DNA from: Eubacterium sp. MSJ-33
GTDB taxonomy: Bacteria > Bacillota > Clostridia > Lachnospirales > Lachnospiraceae
DNA length: 64,000 nt
Assembly: GCF_022174665.1 (NCBI RefSeq)
Contig: NZ_CP076562.1
Coordinates: 2,000,525-2,064,524, forward strand
Direction of reading: 5' to 3'
This document shows, piece by piece, positions 1 to 7,569 of this stretch. The notes under the pieces are model-generated. The model searched no databases, had not been told where the DNA came from, and saw only the letters and a list, made by a program, of their open reading frames with translations. Within the stretch, counting starts at the first letter, position 1. Every line of letters begins with the position of its first letter. Position numbers and translations under genes: made by a program.

Positions 1-111
1 AATTACTTCTTTACTGCGGTTATAAGCAAGAACCTTGTGTTCATCGTTGTCACTGTATGCTTTTGCAAATGAACCACCGATCAATCCAAGTCCAACAATT
101 CCGATTGTCAT
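1..111 (-). CDS. tyrA: Prephenate dehydrogenase, N-terminal fragment (runs off the left edge)
   Basis: Only the first 37 codons are in the window. They encode a classic NAD(P)-binding Rossmann start, MTIGIVGLGLIGGSFAKAY, followed by a region ending in YNRSKEV. The GxGLIGGS glycine signature is typical of TyrA-type prephenate dehydrogenases, which make 4-hydroxyphenylpyruvate in tyrosine synthesis. A strong ribosome-binding site (aggagg) lies 6 to 12 bases upstream of the ATG on the minus strand. Other NAD-dependent dehydrogenases begin similarly, so the product name rests on the LIGGS motif and is an inference. Confidence 0.7.
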   Translation of the reverse strand, partial: MTIGIVGLGLIGGSFAKAYSDNDEHKVLAYNRSKEVI

Positions 112-385
112 AATATACCTCCTGTTTGCAAGCATTTTCTGTAGAGTAAATAAATGCAGTAAATGTTTTATGCTATAGATAAATGTGATGTACGTGGAAC
201 ATCAGTCATATGCAGTATAACGCGTTAATGCGATAAAGTAAAGTGGAAATTACATGTATAAGATGTGTAAAACATGGCAAGACTTCTAATACGAAACAGA
301 TGTAGATGTTCTGTTGTGGAATATTTGGAATATGCAACAGACACAGATGACATGTTGTGGAAATATCTGAAAAAGGGGAAGGATT

Positions 386-1147
386 ATGAGCACGAAAAAG
401 AATATATATGTAGTTGTACTTATCTGGGCAGCGGTTGCGTTGCAGATCTTTATTACGAAGCGCATTGACCGGGAAAGTCAGATGGTGACGCAGGTCATGA
501 GTAATGGCGTAGAGAATGTCACTGCGGCAGAGGTGAAATTGTATGCGCATTATGGAGACGAAAAAATGACAGAGGCAGCAAGGGAGAAAATCCTGCTGCA
601 GGTAGGAAGGACGCTTGGAATTGATTCCGGTTATGGACTGCAGACGAATGCCGAGGGGGAAAATATTTCCACAGTATTCATAAAAAAAGGTGAAAATGGA
701 GATACGACACTCCGGTTGATCTCGATGGAACAGACAAATGTGGATGGCACGACTACGCAGGAAAATTATCTGATGACAGAGATTGCATTAAAAAATCAGT
801 CGACAGAGAAGATCTACCGATGCAAGGAACAGTTGGAACAAATCTATGCGGATCTTGGACTTTCCGGCAACAGCAATCTCTATCTGTGCAGCCAGGAAAA
901 AGGGCGGATGACCGAAGATGAGATGCGGAAAGCGACAGCGGATTTCTTGGAGATGATGCATGCAAAGAAACGCAACGAAATTGAATTGCAGGACACCTTG
1001 TGTATCTATGGTTATAGTGATAATGTCCCGGAATATATCTACCAGAACGACCACAAGGTAAACGTGAATATTGCTTTCACGTATGATGAAGCGGAAGATA
1101 TCACGTATATCCATCGCGGACTACCATTTATTGATAAATCATTCTGA
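386..1147 (+). CDS. YwmB-like (TATA-box-binding-fold) secreted/membrane protein
   Basis: This 253-residue protein has an N-terminal hydrophobic segment (about residues 6-22, NIYVVVLIWAAVALQIFI) that looks like a signal anchor. The rest is soluble, with a pattern resembling the YwmB family of Firmicutes. That family is found in spore formers, often near cell-envelope genes, and has no established function. The start is supported by a ggggaagga ribosome-binding site 5 to 8 bases upstream. Downstream it faces the HD-domain gene, and the two would have shared a bidirectional terminator that an insertion sequence has split. The family assignment comes from memory of sequence style, so it is moderately sure. 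Confidence 0.55.
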   Translation: MSTKKNIYVVVLIWAAVALQIFITKRIDRESQMVTQVMSNGVENVTAAEVKLYAHYGDEKMTEAAREKILLQVGRTLGIDSGYGLQTNAEGENISTVFIKKGENGDTTLRLISMEQTNVDGTTTQENYLMTEIALKNQSTEKIYRCKEQLEQIYADLGLSGNSNLYLCSQEKGRMTEDEMRKATADFLEMMHAKKRNEIELQDTLCIYGYSDNVPEYIYQNDHKVNVNIAFTYDEAEDITYIHRGLPFIDKSF

Positions 1148-1180
1148 TAGATAATTGACTTTTTTTATAGAGTTAAAAAT

Positions 1181-1191
1181 AACCCACCGGT
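1181..1191. terminator. Left half of an intrinsic terminator split by the IS3 element
   Basis: The sequence AACCCACCGGT here is the exact reverse complement of ACCGGTGGGTT at 2662-2672, on the far side of the insertion sequence. Removing the element and one copy of the 3-bp duplication restores a 10-bp GC-rich stem with a 4-base loop. On the minus strand the stem is followed by a run of Ts (ATTTTT), so it would have terminated the HD-domain gene. The plus-strand T tract is poor. Confidence 0.75.
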
Positions 1192-1240
1192 GAATGATAT
1201 GTACCCTCTTTACTGGACAACCAGTAAGGAGGGTATTTTT

Positions 1241-1804
1241 ATGCGTTATAGTTATGAGTTTAAACTGATGTGTGTTGAATTGTATCATTCGGGTTTGTAT
1301 CCAGATATCCCAGAGGATACGAATCCAGATACTCTCAAAAGACATATACGAGAATGGTCTGGATTGGTTGATTTACATGGTCCAGAAGTTTTAAAACATA
1401 AGGTGTTCAATAAAGTGTGGACACCAGAAGAAAAACTTGAACTGGTTTTAAAAGTCATTGCAGGCATACCAAAGAGGAAAGTTGCCACAGAAGCAGGTAT
1501 TAGCCCAGGAATACTTTATCAATGGATATACAAATATAAATCACAAGGATATAATGGATTAGTAGGAAGTAAAAAAGGACGTTCAACAAAGGAATTAAAA
1601 ATGAAGAAGTCAACAAATCCATTACCTTTAACAGAATCAGAACGAGAAGAACTGATGCGCTTGAGATCGGAAAACGAATATATCAAAGCGGAGAATGAAA
1701 TAATAAAAAAACGGATCGCCTTGAGGCAAGAAAAATGGGCTGCGCAACTCAAGGCGAAAAAGCAGCAATCATCAAGGACCTCAGAGAAAAAGGATACCAA
1801 TTAA
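1241..1804 (+). CDS. IS3-family OrfA (helix-turn-helix DNA-binding subunit)
   Basis: A 187-residue protein with two HTH-like segments: an N-terminal one (residues 1-45) and a second near residues 65-105 containing the EKLELVLKVIAG and VATEAGISPGILYQWIYKY helices. A leucine-zipper-like helix follows at about 130-165 (ELMRLRSENEYIKAENEIIK). This is the standard OrfA layout for the IS150 group. The ATG at 1241 follows an aaggaggg ribosome-binding site. The ORF overlaps orfB, which lies in the -1 frame. A run of seven A followed by C at 1705-1712 suits -1 slippage, producing an OrfAB fusion transposase. Confidence 0.88.
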   Translation: MRYSYEFKLMCVELYHSGLYPDIPEDTNPDTLKRHIREWSGLVDLHGPEVLKHKVFNKVWTPEEKLELVLKVIAGIPKRKVATEAGISPGILYQWIYKYKSQGYNGLVGSKKGRSTKELKMKKSTNPLPLTESEREELMRLRSENEYIKAENEIIKKRIALRQEKWAAQLKAKKQQSSRTSEKKDTN

Positions 1805-2622
1805 AGTATCTGCTTAAAGCAATGCATATGGCTAGATCTACTTACTATTTTGAGATTAGCAGAAACGATGTTGTTGCTGAACGCAATAAGGAAGTACTAG
1901 AAGAAATAAAAAGTATTTTTGATGAAAACAAGCGCAGATATGGCGTAAGACGAGTTCATCAGGAACTTATTAATCGTGGATATCGGGTGAACCATAAGAG
2001 GGTTCAGCGTCTTATGCATGAATCAGGATTAGCCGGAAAACGACCAAAGGAGAAATATCATTCTTATACGGGTGAAGTTGGTAAGATTGCTGATAACATA
2101 ATAAATCGAGATTTCAGCACAACATCGCCTTTGCAAAAATGGACTACAGATGTATCACAGTTCAATTTTTCATGGGGAAAGTGTTATCTCTCTCCAGTGC
2201 TGGATATGAATACAAATGAAATCATCTCATATGATTTGTCCAAGAGTCCTAATCTTGAACAGATAACGAGAATGCTCAATAAAGCATTTGAAAAATTTCC
2301 TTCAATTGAAGGATTGATATTTCATTCAGACCAAGGCTGGCAGTATCAACATGCTTATTTTAGAAATGCCTTACAGGAACATGGCATTATACAATCCATG
2401 TCACGAAAAGGTAATTGTTATGATAATTGTATTATGGAGACATTTTTTGGAAGATTAAAAAATGAGATGTATTATGGAAATGAAAAAGACTATTCTTCTT
2501 TTGAAGAATTCTCACAAGCAATTGAAGAATATATAGATTATTATAATAACAAAAGAATTCAGGCAAAAACAAAATGGATGCCACCTGTACAATACAGGAT
2601 AGCATCCATGTGTTCAACCTAG
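1735..2622 (+). CDS. IS3-family OrfB, DDE transposase catalytic subunit
   Basis: A 295-residue integrase-core protein. The DDE triad is visible: D in KWTTDVSQF, D in IFHSDQGWQYQ, and E in NCIMETFFGRLKNE, with the second D and the E about 35 residues apart as expected for IS3 elements. The N-terminal part has the typical HTH_21 region (RRYGVRRVHQELINRGYRVN). The frame stays open upstream of this ATG to 1699, just before the A7C slippery stretch at 1705-1712. Most product is therefore probably made as a -1 frameshifted OrfAB fusion, and the ATG at 1735 may be little used. Confidence 0.92.
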   Translation: MGCATQGEKAAIIKDLREKGYQLKYLLKAMHMARSTYYFEISRNDVVAERNKEVLEEIKSIFDENKRRYGVRRVHQELINRGYRVNHKRVQRLMHESGLAGKRPKEKYHSYTGEVGKIADNIINRDFSTTSPLQKWTTDVSQFNFSWGKCYLSPVLDMNTNEIISYDLSKSPNLEQITRMLNKAFEKFPSIEGLIFHSDQGWQYQHAYFRNALQEHGIIQSMSRKGNCYDNCIMETFFGRLKNEMYYGNEKDYSSFEEFSQAIEEYIDYYNNKRIQAKTKWMPPVQYRIASMCST

Positions 2623-2661
2623 TTCATAAATATGTGTCCAGAATTCTGGGTACATATCAGA

Positions 2662-2673
2662 ACCGGTGGGTTT
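2662..2673. terminator. Right half of the terminator split by the IS3 element
   Basis: ACCGGTGGGTTT is complementary to 1181-1191. It lies between the end of the IS and the stop codon of the HD-domain gene (2686), where a transcription terminator for that gene would be expected. Confidence 0.72.
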
Positions 2674-2685
2674 GAATTGTTTCAA

Positions 2686-4764
2686 TTAAATTCTATAAAC
2701 TTCAATTCCAGGATAGGTAAGAAGAATTTTAAGGATATTTTCTACCCATGATTTACTGAATTCTTTTACATCGAGATCATCAATTGCATTTCTATATATG
2801 ATATGATTCTCAGCTATAAATCTTTGCTGATATTTAATCATAATTTCGATCATTTGTTCCTTGTCTTTATCTGTAAAATCATCCCATTGTAGAATTCGGT
2901 TAAAAGCCTTTTGTTCTTTTAATGCAAAACAATGAACCACGTTAAGTATTTCACCCACGTATTTAATCATCATTATATCATGAAGCTTATCTTGAATGAG
3001 TCTTGAAGAGTCATTAAAAGCCGAAATATTTTCATTTTCTTTGAAGTAGTTTTCGTATGATTTCTCTGCAAGCTTATACACGTCTTCCATACTGATGGTT
3101 GTCAGATATTCTCTGCAATACTTATTGCCGGCTTTCTTAAAAGAAGCTTTCACAGAAACGGAAATGCTTTTTCCCTGGGAACCTGTACAATCTACGATGT
3201 CATTAATGGACCACAGGAATTTACTGTCATCTCCCGGTGGATAATCACCGGATGCTACATGCCAGGTTGTGCAGTCGTTTTCATCCCAGTCCTTTGTTAC
3301 ATCAGGGTTAATCATATCAATATATCGTTTAATCTTTTTTCCGTTCTTATCCTTCTTGTCTTTATTGATAAGGAATTTTTCCAAAGGACCTGCCACATTA
3401 ATAGTCTGAATTTTACCGTTTTTAAACGAGATTGCATCATTCTTCTCATCAAAACAGTAATTTGCATTAATACCACCATCCTTGAATTCAAACTCACAAT
3501 CAAGGGCATGGAACTGTTTCAGAGAAGATTTACCAAACGATGTACGATCCCAGCATTGTAATTCATCACAAAGAATGAGCAAATATGCAAGTGGGTGCTC
3601 ATCCATTTGCATATGTTCCCTGTTGCTCAATTCAAATTCAAAGAATTTGTTATGCATCGTAATAGCAGTAAGTGCATCCATAACTTCTGTCAGACGGCTG
3701 GTATTTGTACAGAATTTTAATCCATAGATATAGATCATCTGCTTGAACAGGCGAATTCCGCTATAGTAAGCATGATCCATAAATACCTGATAGGCGTTTT
3801 CACCCTTATCTTTGTTAGGTTCAATTTCGGTTGGCGTGTTTTTCTGACGCAATTTGGCAGCAATCTTTTCCCGGTCAAGATAGTCTCTGGAGATAAACTT
3901 TCTTTGGATATGATAAGCAAGAACATCTTCGATATCCTTTGGTAAAAAGGTATCATCTACCAAGGCTTTTGAGCATTTGCTGAGGTGCTCATCCGAATAT
4001 AACATCTTATTTTTTAATGTCTGTCCATACACACGAAACATACTGGTCAATTCGGTGTATTTGTCCATATTCTTGTACTGCAGATATACATACCGGGTTT
4101 CTGCCGGGTTCCCCTTGAAAGAAGAATCACCGTCCTTAAGGCTTATATCAATATAATCAAACTTATTATTTTCCCGAATTTGATTAAATGGAATCTCATA
4201 CTGGTAACCAATATCATGGAATAATGCAGTTAAGCCCCACAAATCAACGAATTTTGAATAGCATTCATATTCTTTTTTACAGTTTGCAGTATAACTCTTG
4301 TTAAAACTTTCACGGAATGCTGTCTGGGTATTAAAAAGCGCCAGACCCAAGATGAATACATAAACAGAATGCACATAATGATCTCTATGACTTTGAACCA
4401 GTCTTGCAGCACCATTTTCATAAGATGCAACGAAATTCATCATACTTTCAAGCTGGTCACCTTTATCATTCAGAAACGCACCTGAATAAACACAGTATAA
4501 GTCAAATGCATCCAGATGGTTTCCGGTTTCCATAAAATGGTGAATTGCAAAATACATTGCATGTAGTTTATCATTTACAATATATTGATCTCCCTTTGGA
4601 ACAAACATACCTGCCTTTATAATACATTCCAAAGCATTCTTTTCAAGTTCGGAAATTGGAACTTTTGCACCATCAGAATTTAGAGTCTTCAGGTTCTTAA
4701 TCCCGTAGTTATTCTTAAAATCCTCATATTCCTGTGTACTAATTATGATAATATCCTTTGCCAT
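2686..4764 (-). CDS. Large HD-domain (metal-dependent phosphohydrolase-like) protein of unknown function
   Basis: This 692-residue protein has an HD-superfamily signature: HRDHYVHSVYVFILGLALF near residue 126 and ALFHDIGYQYEIPF near 181. A later helix, LLILCDELQCWDRTSFGK (about 397), is of a type often seen in HD phosphohydrolases. No membrane segment or signal peptide is seen. The ATG follows a gaggagga ribosome-binding site. It lies 27 bp downstream of a zincin gene on the same strand, so the two form an operon. The region is clearly more AT-rich than the core genes on either side, suggesting acquisition. HD enzymes cleave phosphoester bonds in nucleotides or cyclic nucleotides; the substrate cannot be read from sequence. 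Confidence 0.6.
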   Translation of the reverse strand: MAKDIIIISTQEYEDFKNNYGIKNLKTLNSDGAKVPISELEKNALECIIKAGMFVPKGDQYIVNDKLHAMYFAIHHFMETGNHLDAFDLYCVYSGAFLNDKGDQLESMMNFVASYENGAARLVQSHRDHYVHSVYVFILGLALFNTQTAFRESFNKSYTANCKKEYECYSKFVDLWGLTALFHDIGYQYEIPFNQIRENNKFDYIDISLKDGDSSFKGNPAETRYVYLQYKNMDKYTELTSMFRVYGQTLKNKMLYSDEHLSKCSKALVDDTFLPKDIEDVLAYHIQRKFISRDYLDREKIAAKLRQKNTPTEIEPNKDKGENAYQVFMDHAYYSGIRLFKQMIYIYGLKFCTNTSRLTEVMDALTAITMHNKFFEFELSNREHMQMDEHPLAYLLILCDELQCWDRTSFGKSSLKQFHALDCEFEFKDGGINANYCFDEKNDAISFKNGKIQTINVAGPLEKFLINKDKKDKNGKKIKRYIDMINPDVTKDWDENDCTTWHVASGDYPPGDDSKFLWSINDIVDCTGSQGKSISVSVKASFKKAGNKYCREYLTTISMEDVYKLAEKSYENYFKENENISAFNDSSRLIQDKLHDIMMIKYVGEILNVVHCFALKEQKAFNRILQWDDFTDKDKEQMIEIMIKYQQRFIAENHIIYRNAIDDLDVKEFSKSWVENILKILLTYPGIEVYRI

Positions 4765-4791
4765 GCTATCCTCCTCGTTTATTGTTAATTA

Positions 4792-5784
4792 TTAATAGTA
4801 TTTATCTTTTACAGTTATTAGTGTTAATAAAGCATCCTTCGCATTTCCAGTAAGATATTGTTGATACATGTCGGAATATAAATGCATATGTTTCCCTATC
4901 TTACCTTCTTCAAATTTGTTGGCATAAAAGACCAAAATATATCCCGCTGCATATTCTGCTACAGAAACAGGATAATTCGCTCTTGAAACTATGTCGCAGG
5001 TGTTGTTATCAGCCATCAGGCGTTGAAACTCCTGCTTATCTTCTTCAATCTCTGTCTCTGAGTAAGTTTCTTCGAAAAGATATTTTCTCCCTAAACCAAA
5101 ATATCGTGCATCCTTATACCAGTCGATGACGTTGTTTCGCTTCCAATTGAAATACATTCCGTCTTCGCCGTCTGTTCTCTTTAGAAAATCAACAAGATAA
5201 ACATAAGAAAAATATTCTGCAAATATTTCATCCAGTATAGTTTCGTAGGGATTACTGCCAAATGTTTTTTGGATTGTGGAGCAATGTCTCATATGTAAAG
5301 CGTGGTAAAGTTCATGTGCCAGTGTCAGCCGTAAACGGTTTTTAAAGTATTCGTTTTTTTCATAAGGGATTTGATTGAGGAATTTCTTAACACTTGCATT
5401 GGTATTTCCACATTCCGCAAAATTCTTACAGCCAATCCGGATACATGTTTCACATGCATCTCCATCTTCGCCGATAAACTTAACATGAACAAAGAATCGA
5501 AGTGTAATTGTGTGTTCCTGATCTGAAGTGTATATTCTGAAATTCTTATCATAAAATTCTAATATATCGTTTACGATGCACTTCATCTCATCCAGAGAAG
5601 GCATACTTTCTCTCAGATATTCAAATTTGGCTCTGTTTTTCTCATTTATGATTTTGGAATATTCTTCAAAGAGTTGTTCTAAATTGTTGTCGGTAAACTC
5701 AAAATCTGGGAAATATTGATAATTATTTTCTTTTCCCAAACTACTTCTGAGATCTGCAATTTTGTATTCAATATTATAATTCAA
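4792..5784 (-). CDS. Putative zinc metallopeptidase (HExxH zincin)
   Basis: A 330-residue protein with the motif LTLAHELYHALHMRH (HELYH at residues 157-161). Some 25 residues later comes DEIFAEYFSYVYL, whose glutamate is a plausible third zinc ligand, as in the IrrE/ImmA-like (M78) and related gluzincins. Four cysteines in CETCIRIGCKNFAEC (about 111-125) could form an extra metal site. The start is a TTG preceded by a gggg-agaaa ribosome-binding site; no ATG nearby fits. It is the first gene of a two-gene operon with the HD protein. The substrate is unknown. In phage and mobile contexts such zincins often cleave a repressor or partner, but that is only an inference here. Confidence 0.62.
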   Translation of the reverse strand: MNYNIEYKIADLRSSLGKENNYQYFPDFEFTDNNLEQLFEEYSKIINEKNRAKFEYLRESMPSLDEMKCIVNDILEFYDKNFRIYTSDQEHTITLRFFVHVKFIGEDGDACETCIRIGCKNFAECGNTNASVKKFLNQIPYEKNEYFKNRLRLTLAHELYHALHMRHCSTIQKTFGSNPYETILDEIFAEYFSYVYLVDFLKRTDGEDGMYFNWKRNNVIDWYKDARYFGLGRKYLFEETYSETEIEEDKQEFQRLMADNNTCDIVSRANYPVSVAEYAAGYILVFYANKFEEGKIGKHMHLYSDMYQQYLTGNAKDALLTLITVKDKYY

Positions 5785-5858
5785 CTTTATTTCTCCCCGT
5801 TTTTATTATATCCATAACATATTTTACACTGTATTTTTTTGTAAAACAAGGTAGAATC

Positions 5859-5900
5859 AAAAAAACGGTACTGAACATTTGAATTCAGTACCGTTTTTGA
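5859..5900 (-). terminator. Intrinsic terminator downstream of map
   Basis: A 15-bp perfect stem (aaaaacggtactgaa / ttcagtaccgttttt) with an 8-base loop. On the minus strand it ends in a run of T, placing it just after the map stop codon. Confidence 0.9.
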
Positions 5901-5913
5901 TGCTATTCATTAT

Positions 5914-6789
5914 TTAGTAAGAAATAATCTCATAACCATCTTCGGTGACAAGAACCTGAATCTCCCACTGTGCAGATGGAAGACCGTCTTCTGTATATAC
6001 TTCCCAATCATTTGCCTCATCGACGAAGATATCCGGTTTGCCCATGTTGACCATCGGTTCAATCGTGAACATGAAGCCGGGAGCCATAAGCATCTCAGTA
6101 CCTGCTTTTGAGTTGTAGCTGACCCAAGGCTCTTCGTGGAACTCGATGCCGACACCATGACCACCGATCTCGCGGACAACGGAATAGCCGTTTGCATAAA
6201 CATGATCGTGTACAGCCTGCCCCATATCACCGAGGAAGCCCCAAGGCTTTACCTGCTCAAGTCCTTTCATCATTGCTTCTTTGGTTACATCGACAAGATT
6301 CTTCTTCTCCGGGCTGACATCCCCGATGCAGAACATACGGGATGAATCCGAGAAGTAGCCGTTTAATATCGTAGAGCAGTCTACGTTGATAATGTCACCG
6401 GATTTTAAGATAACATCCGGCGATGGAAAACCGTGACAAACTTGATCGTTGACGGAAGTACATACGCTGTATGGGAAACCTTCATAATTGAGAGGTGCCG
6501 GAATACCACCCATATCGGTTGTCATATCGTAGACAATCTTATCGATTTCTGCGGTGGACATTCCTTCGTGAATAGTTTTCTGGATTTCATCAAGTACAGC
6601 GATATTGATTTTTGCACTTTCTTTGATCTTCTCGATCTGTTCTGCATTTTTTATCAGATTATGAGTTGGAACGATATGTCCCTGATGTGCGATCTTCGCG
6701 ATCTTATCATCGAACATTTCATGGCAGACTTTGTATTTTCTGCCACTGCCGCACCAACAAGGGTCATTACGATTAATTTTTTTTGACAT
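5914..6789 (-). CDS. map: Type I methionine aminopeptidase with N-terminal SEC-C zinc motif
   Basis: Removes the initiator methionine from nascent proteins in the cytosol. The first residues carry a SEC-C motif, NRNDPCWCGSGRKYKVCH (about 4-21), which binds zinc and may help ribosome association. The catalytic domain follows, with the metal ligands in INVDCSTILNGYFSDSSRMF, GGHGVGIEFHEEP and FTIEPMV, matching the D-D-H-E-E pattern of MetAP1. I start at MSKKINRNDP because gaggcg lies 7 bases upstream; an extended start at 6828 is possible but lacks a good ribosome-binding site. At about 291 residues it is a normal length for SEC-C-type MAPs in Clostridia. Confidence 0.95.
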   Translation of the reverse strand: MSKKINRNDPCWCGSGRKYKVCHEMFDDKIAKIAHQGHIVPTHNLIKNAEQIEKIKESAKINIAVLDEIQKTIHEGMSTAEIDKIVYDMTTDMGGIPAPLNYEGFPYSVCTSVNDQVCHGFPSPDVILKSGDIINVDCSTILNGYFSDSSRMFCIGDVSPEKKNLVDVTKEAMMKGLEQVKPWGFLGDMGQAVHDHVYANGYSVVREIGGHGVGIEFHEEPWVSYNSKAGTEMLMAPGFMFTIEPMVNMGKPDIFVDEANDWEVYTEDGLPSAQWEIQVLVTEDGYEIISY

Positions 6790-6925
6790 GATTACGCCTC
6801 TTACATTCATATTTGTGGTTTTGCGCATAGGGCGGAAAAAACCACATATATTTTAGCAAAATAGTTTCATTTGCGCAACCTGCGTAGATGAAAGGATTTA
6901 TCATCTATTTTCACGAAAATGGAAA

Positions 6926-7444
6926 TTGGATGAAGAAATGAGGGCTTTCATGGAAAACTTCAGGAAAGAAAAGTCGACTTTGATCATGAGCAGGGGGCAG
7001 ATTATGATTTTGGTGTTAGTTGCGCTTGCGTGTGTATCGGCGGGATGTCGAAAGCAGGAGGCAGGAGAAAGGAAGGATCTGGAATTTACTGTGTGTGCAG
7101 AGACAGAGCTTCCTGATGATCTGAAGCTGATCATAGAAGAAAAGAAGCTGCGTCCGTTTGAAATCAGTTACACGACGAAGGAGAATTTGTATATTGCGGT
7201 TGGATATGGGGCGCATGACAGGGAGAATCTATGTGTAGTTGTGGAAGAACTTTATAAGACTGATCGGGCAATCTATGTTAAGACAGATTTGAAGACGCAG
7301 GAAGCCTTGCAGGAGAATCCGTCAGAGCTGACTACGAAAACAGATGCGGACAGTGCAGGTGCATCTGTCGGTCATTCATCTATGTATCCGTATGTTGTAA
7401 TCCGTCTGCCGCGTCTGAACCTGCCGGTACTAAATGTATCCTGA
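6926..7444 (+). CDS. Putative lipoprotein, PrcB-C-like domain
   Basis: A small protein with a hydrophobic stretch followed by a lipobox-like LVALACVSAGC (cysteine about residue 41 from the longest start), so it is probably a membrane-anchored lipoprotein. The C-terminal half resembles the PrcB C-terminal domain: FEISYTTKENLYIAVGYG, then YPYVVIRLPRLNLPV. ATGs at 6926, 6950 and 6986 are all possible; the later ones give a more normal signal peptide length. It precedes the SPOCS-LysM gene on the same strand with a 125-bp gap. The function is unknown. Confidence 0.5.
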   Translation: MDEEMRAFMENFRKEKSTLIMSRGQIMILVLVALACVSAGCRKQEAGERKDLEFTVCAETELPDDLKLIIEEKKLRPFEISYTTKENLYIAVGYGAHDRENLCVVVEELYKTDRAIYVKTDLKTQEALQENPSELTTKTDADSAGASVGHSSMYPYVVIRLPRLNLPVLNVS

Positions 7445-7569
7445 TGGATGCGTTAAATTGCCGCGGTGATTATGAACCGTAAAAAATATTGGAGAGAAAG
7501 CATCATAAAATTACGGGAGCCGGAATACATATAAACAGAGGGTATGATTATATTTTTGTGGAGGGAATT

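Larger units (their letters stand above)
1195..2659 (+). mobile_element. Complete IS3-family insertion sequence (IS150-like), 1465 bp
   Basis: The ends are imperfect inverted repeats starting TGATATGTACCC on the left and ending GGGTACATATCA on the right; the match resumes further in at CTGGACA. The element is flanked by a 3-bp direct repeat (gaa at 1192-1194 and 2660-2662), consistent with an IS3-family target duplication. It carries overlapping orfA and orfB with a putative -1 frameshift signal. Both reading frames are open and the ends are intact, so it appears recent and potentially active. Confidence 0.9.

Noticed and set aside
112..385. Small ORFs in the divergent region between tyrA and ywmB
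   Set aside because: ORFs at 206-550 and 274-468 lack ribosome-binding sites and overlap ywmB; the region most likely holds only promoters.
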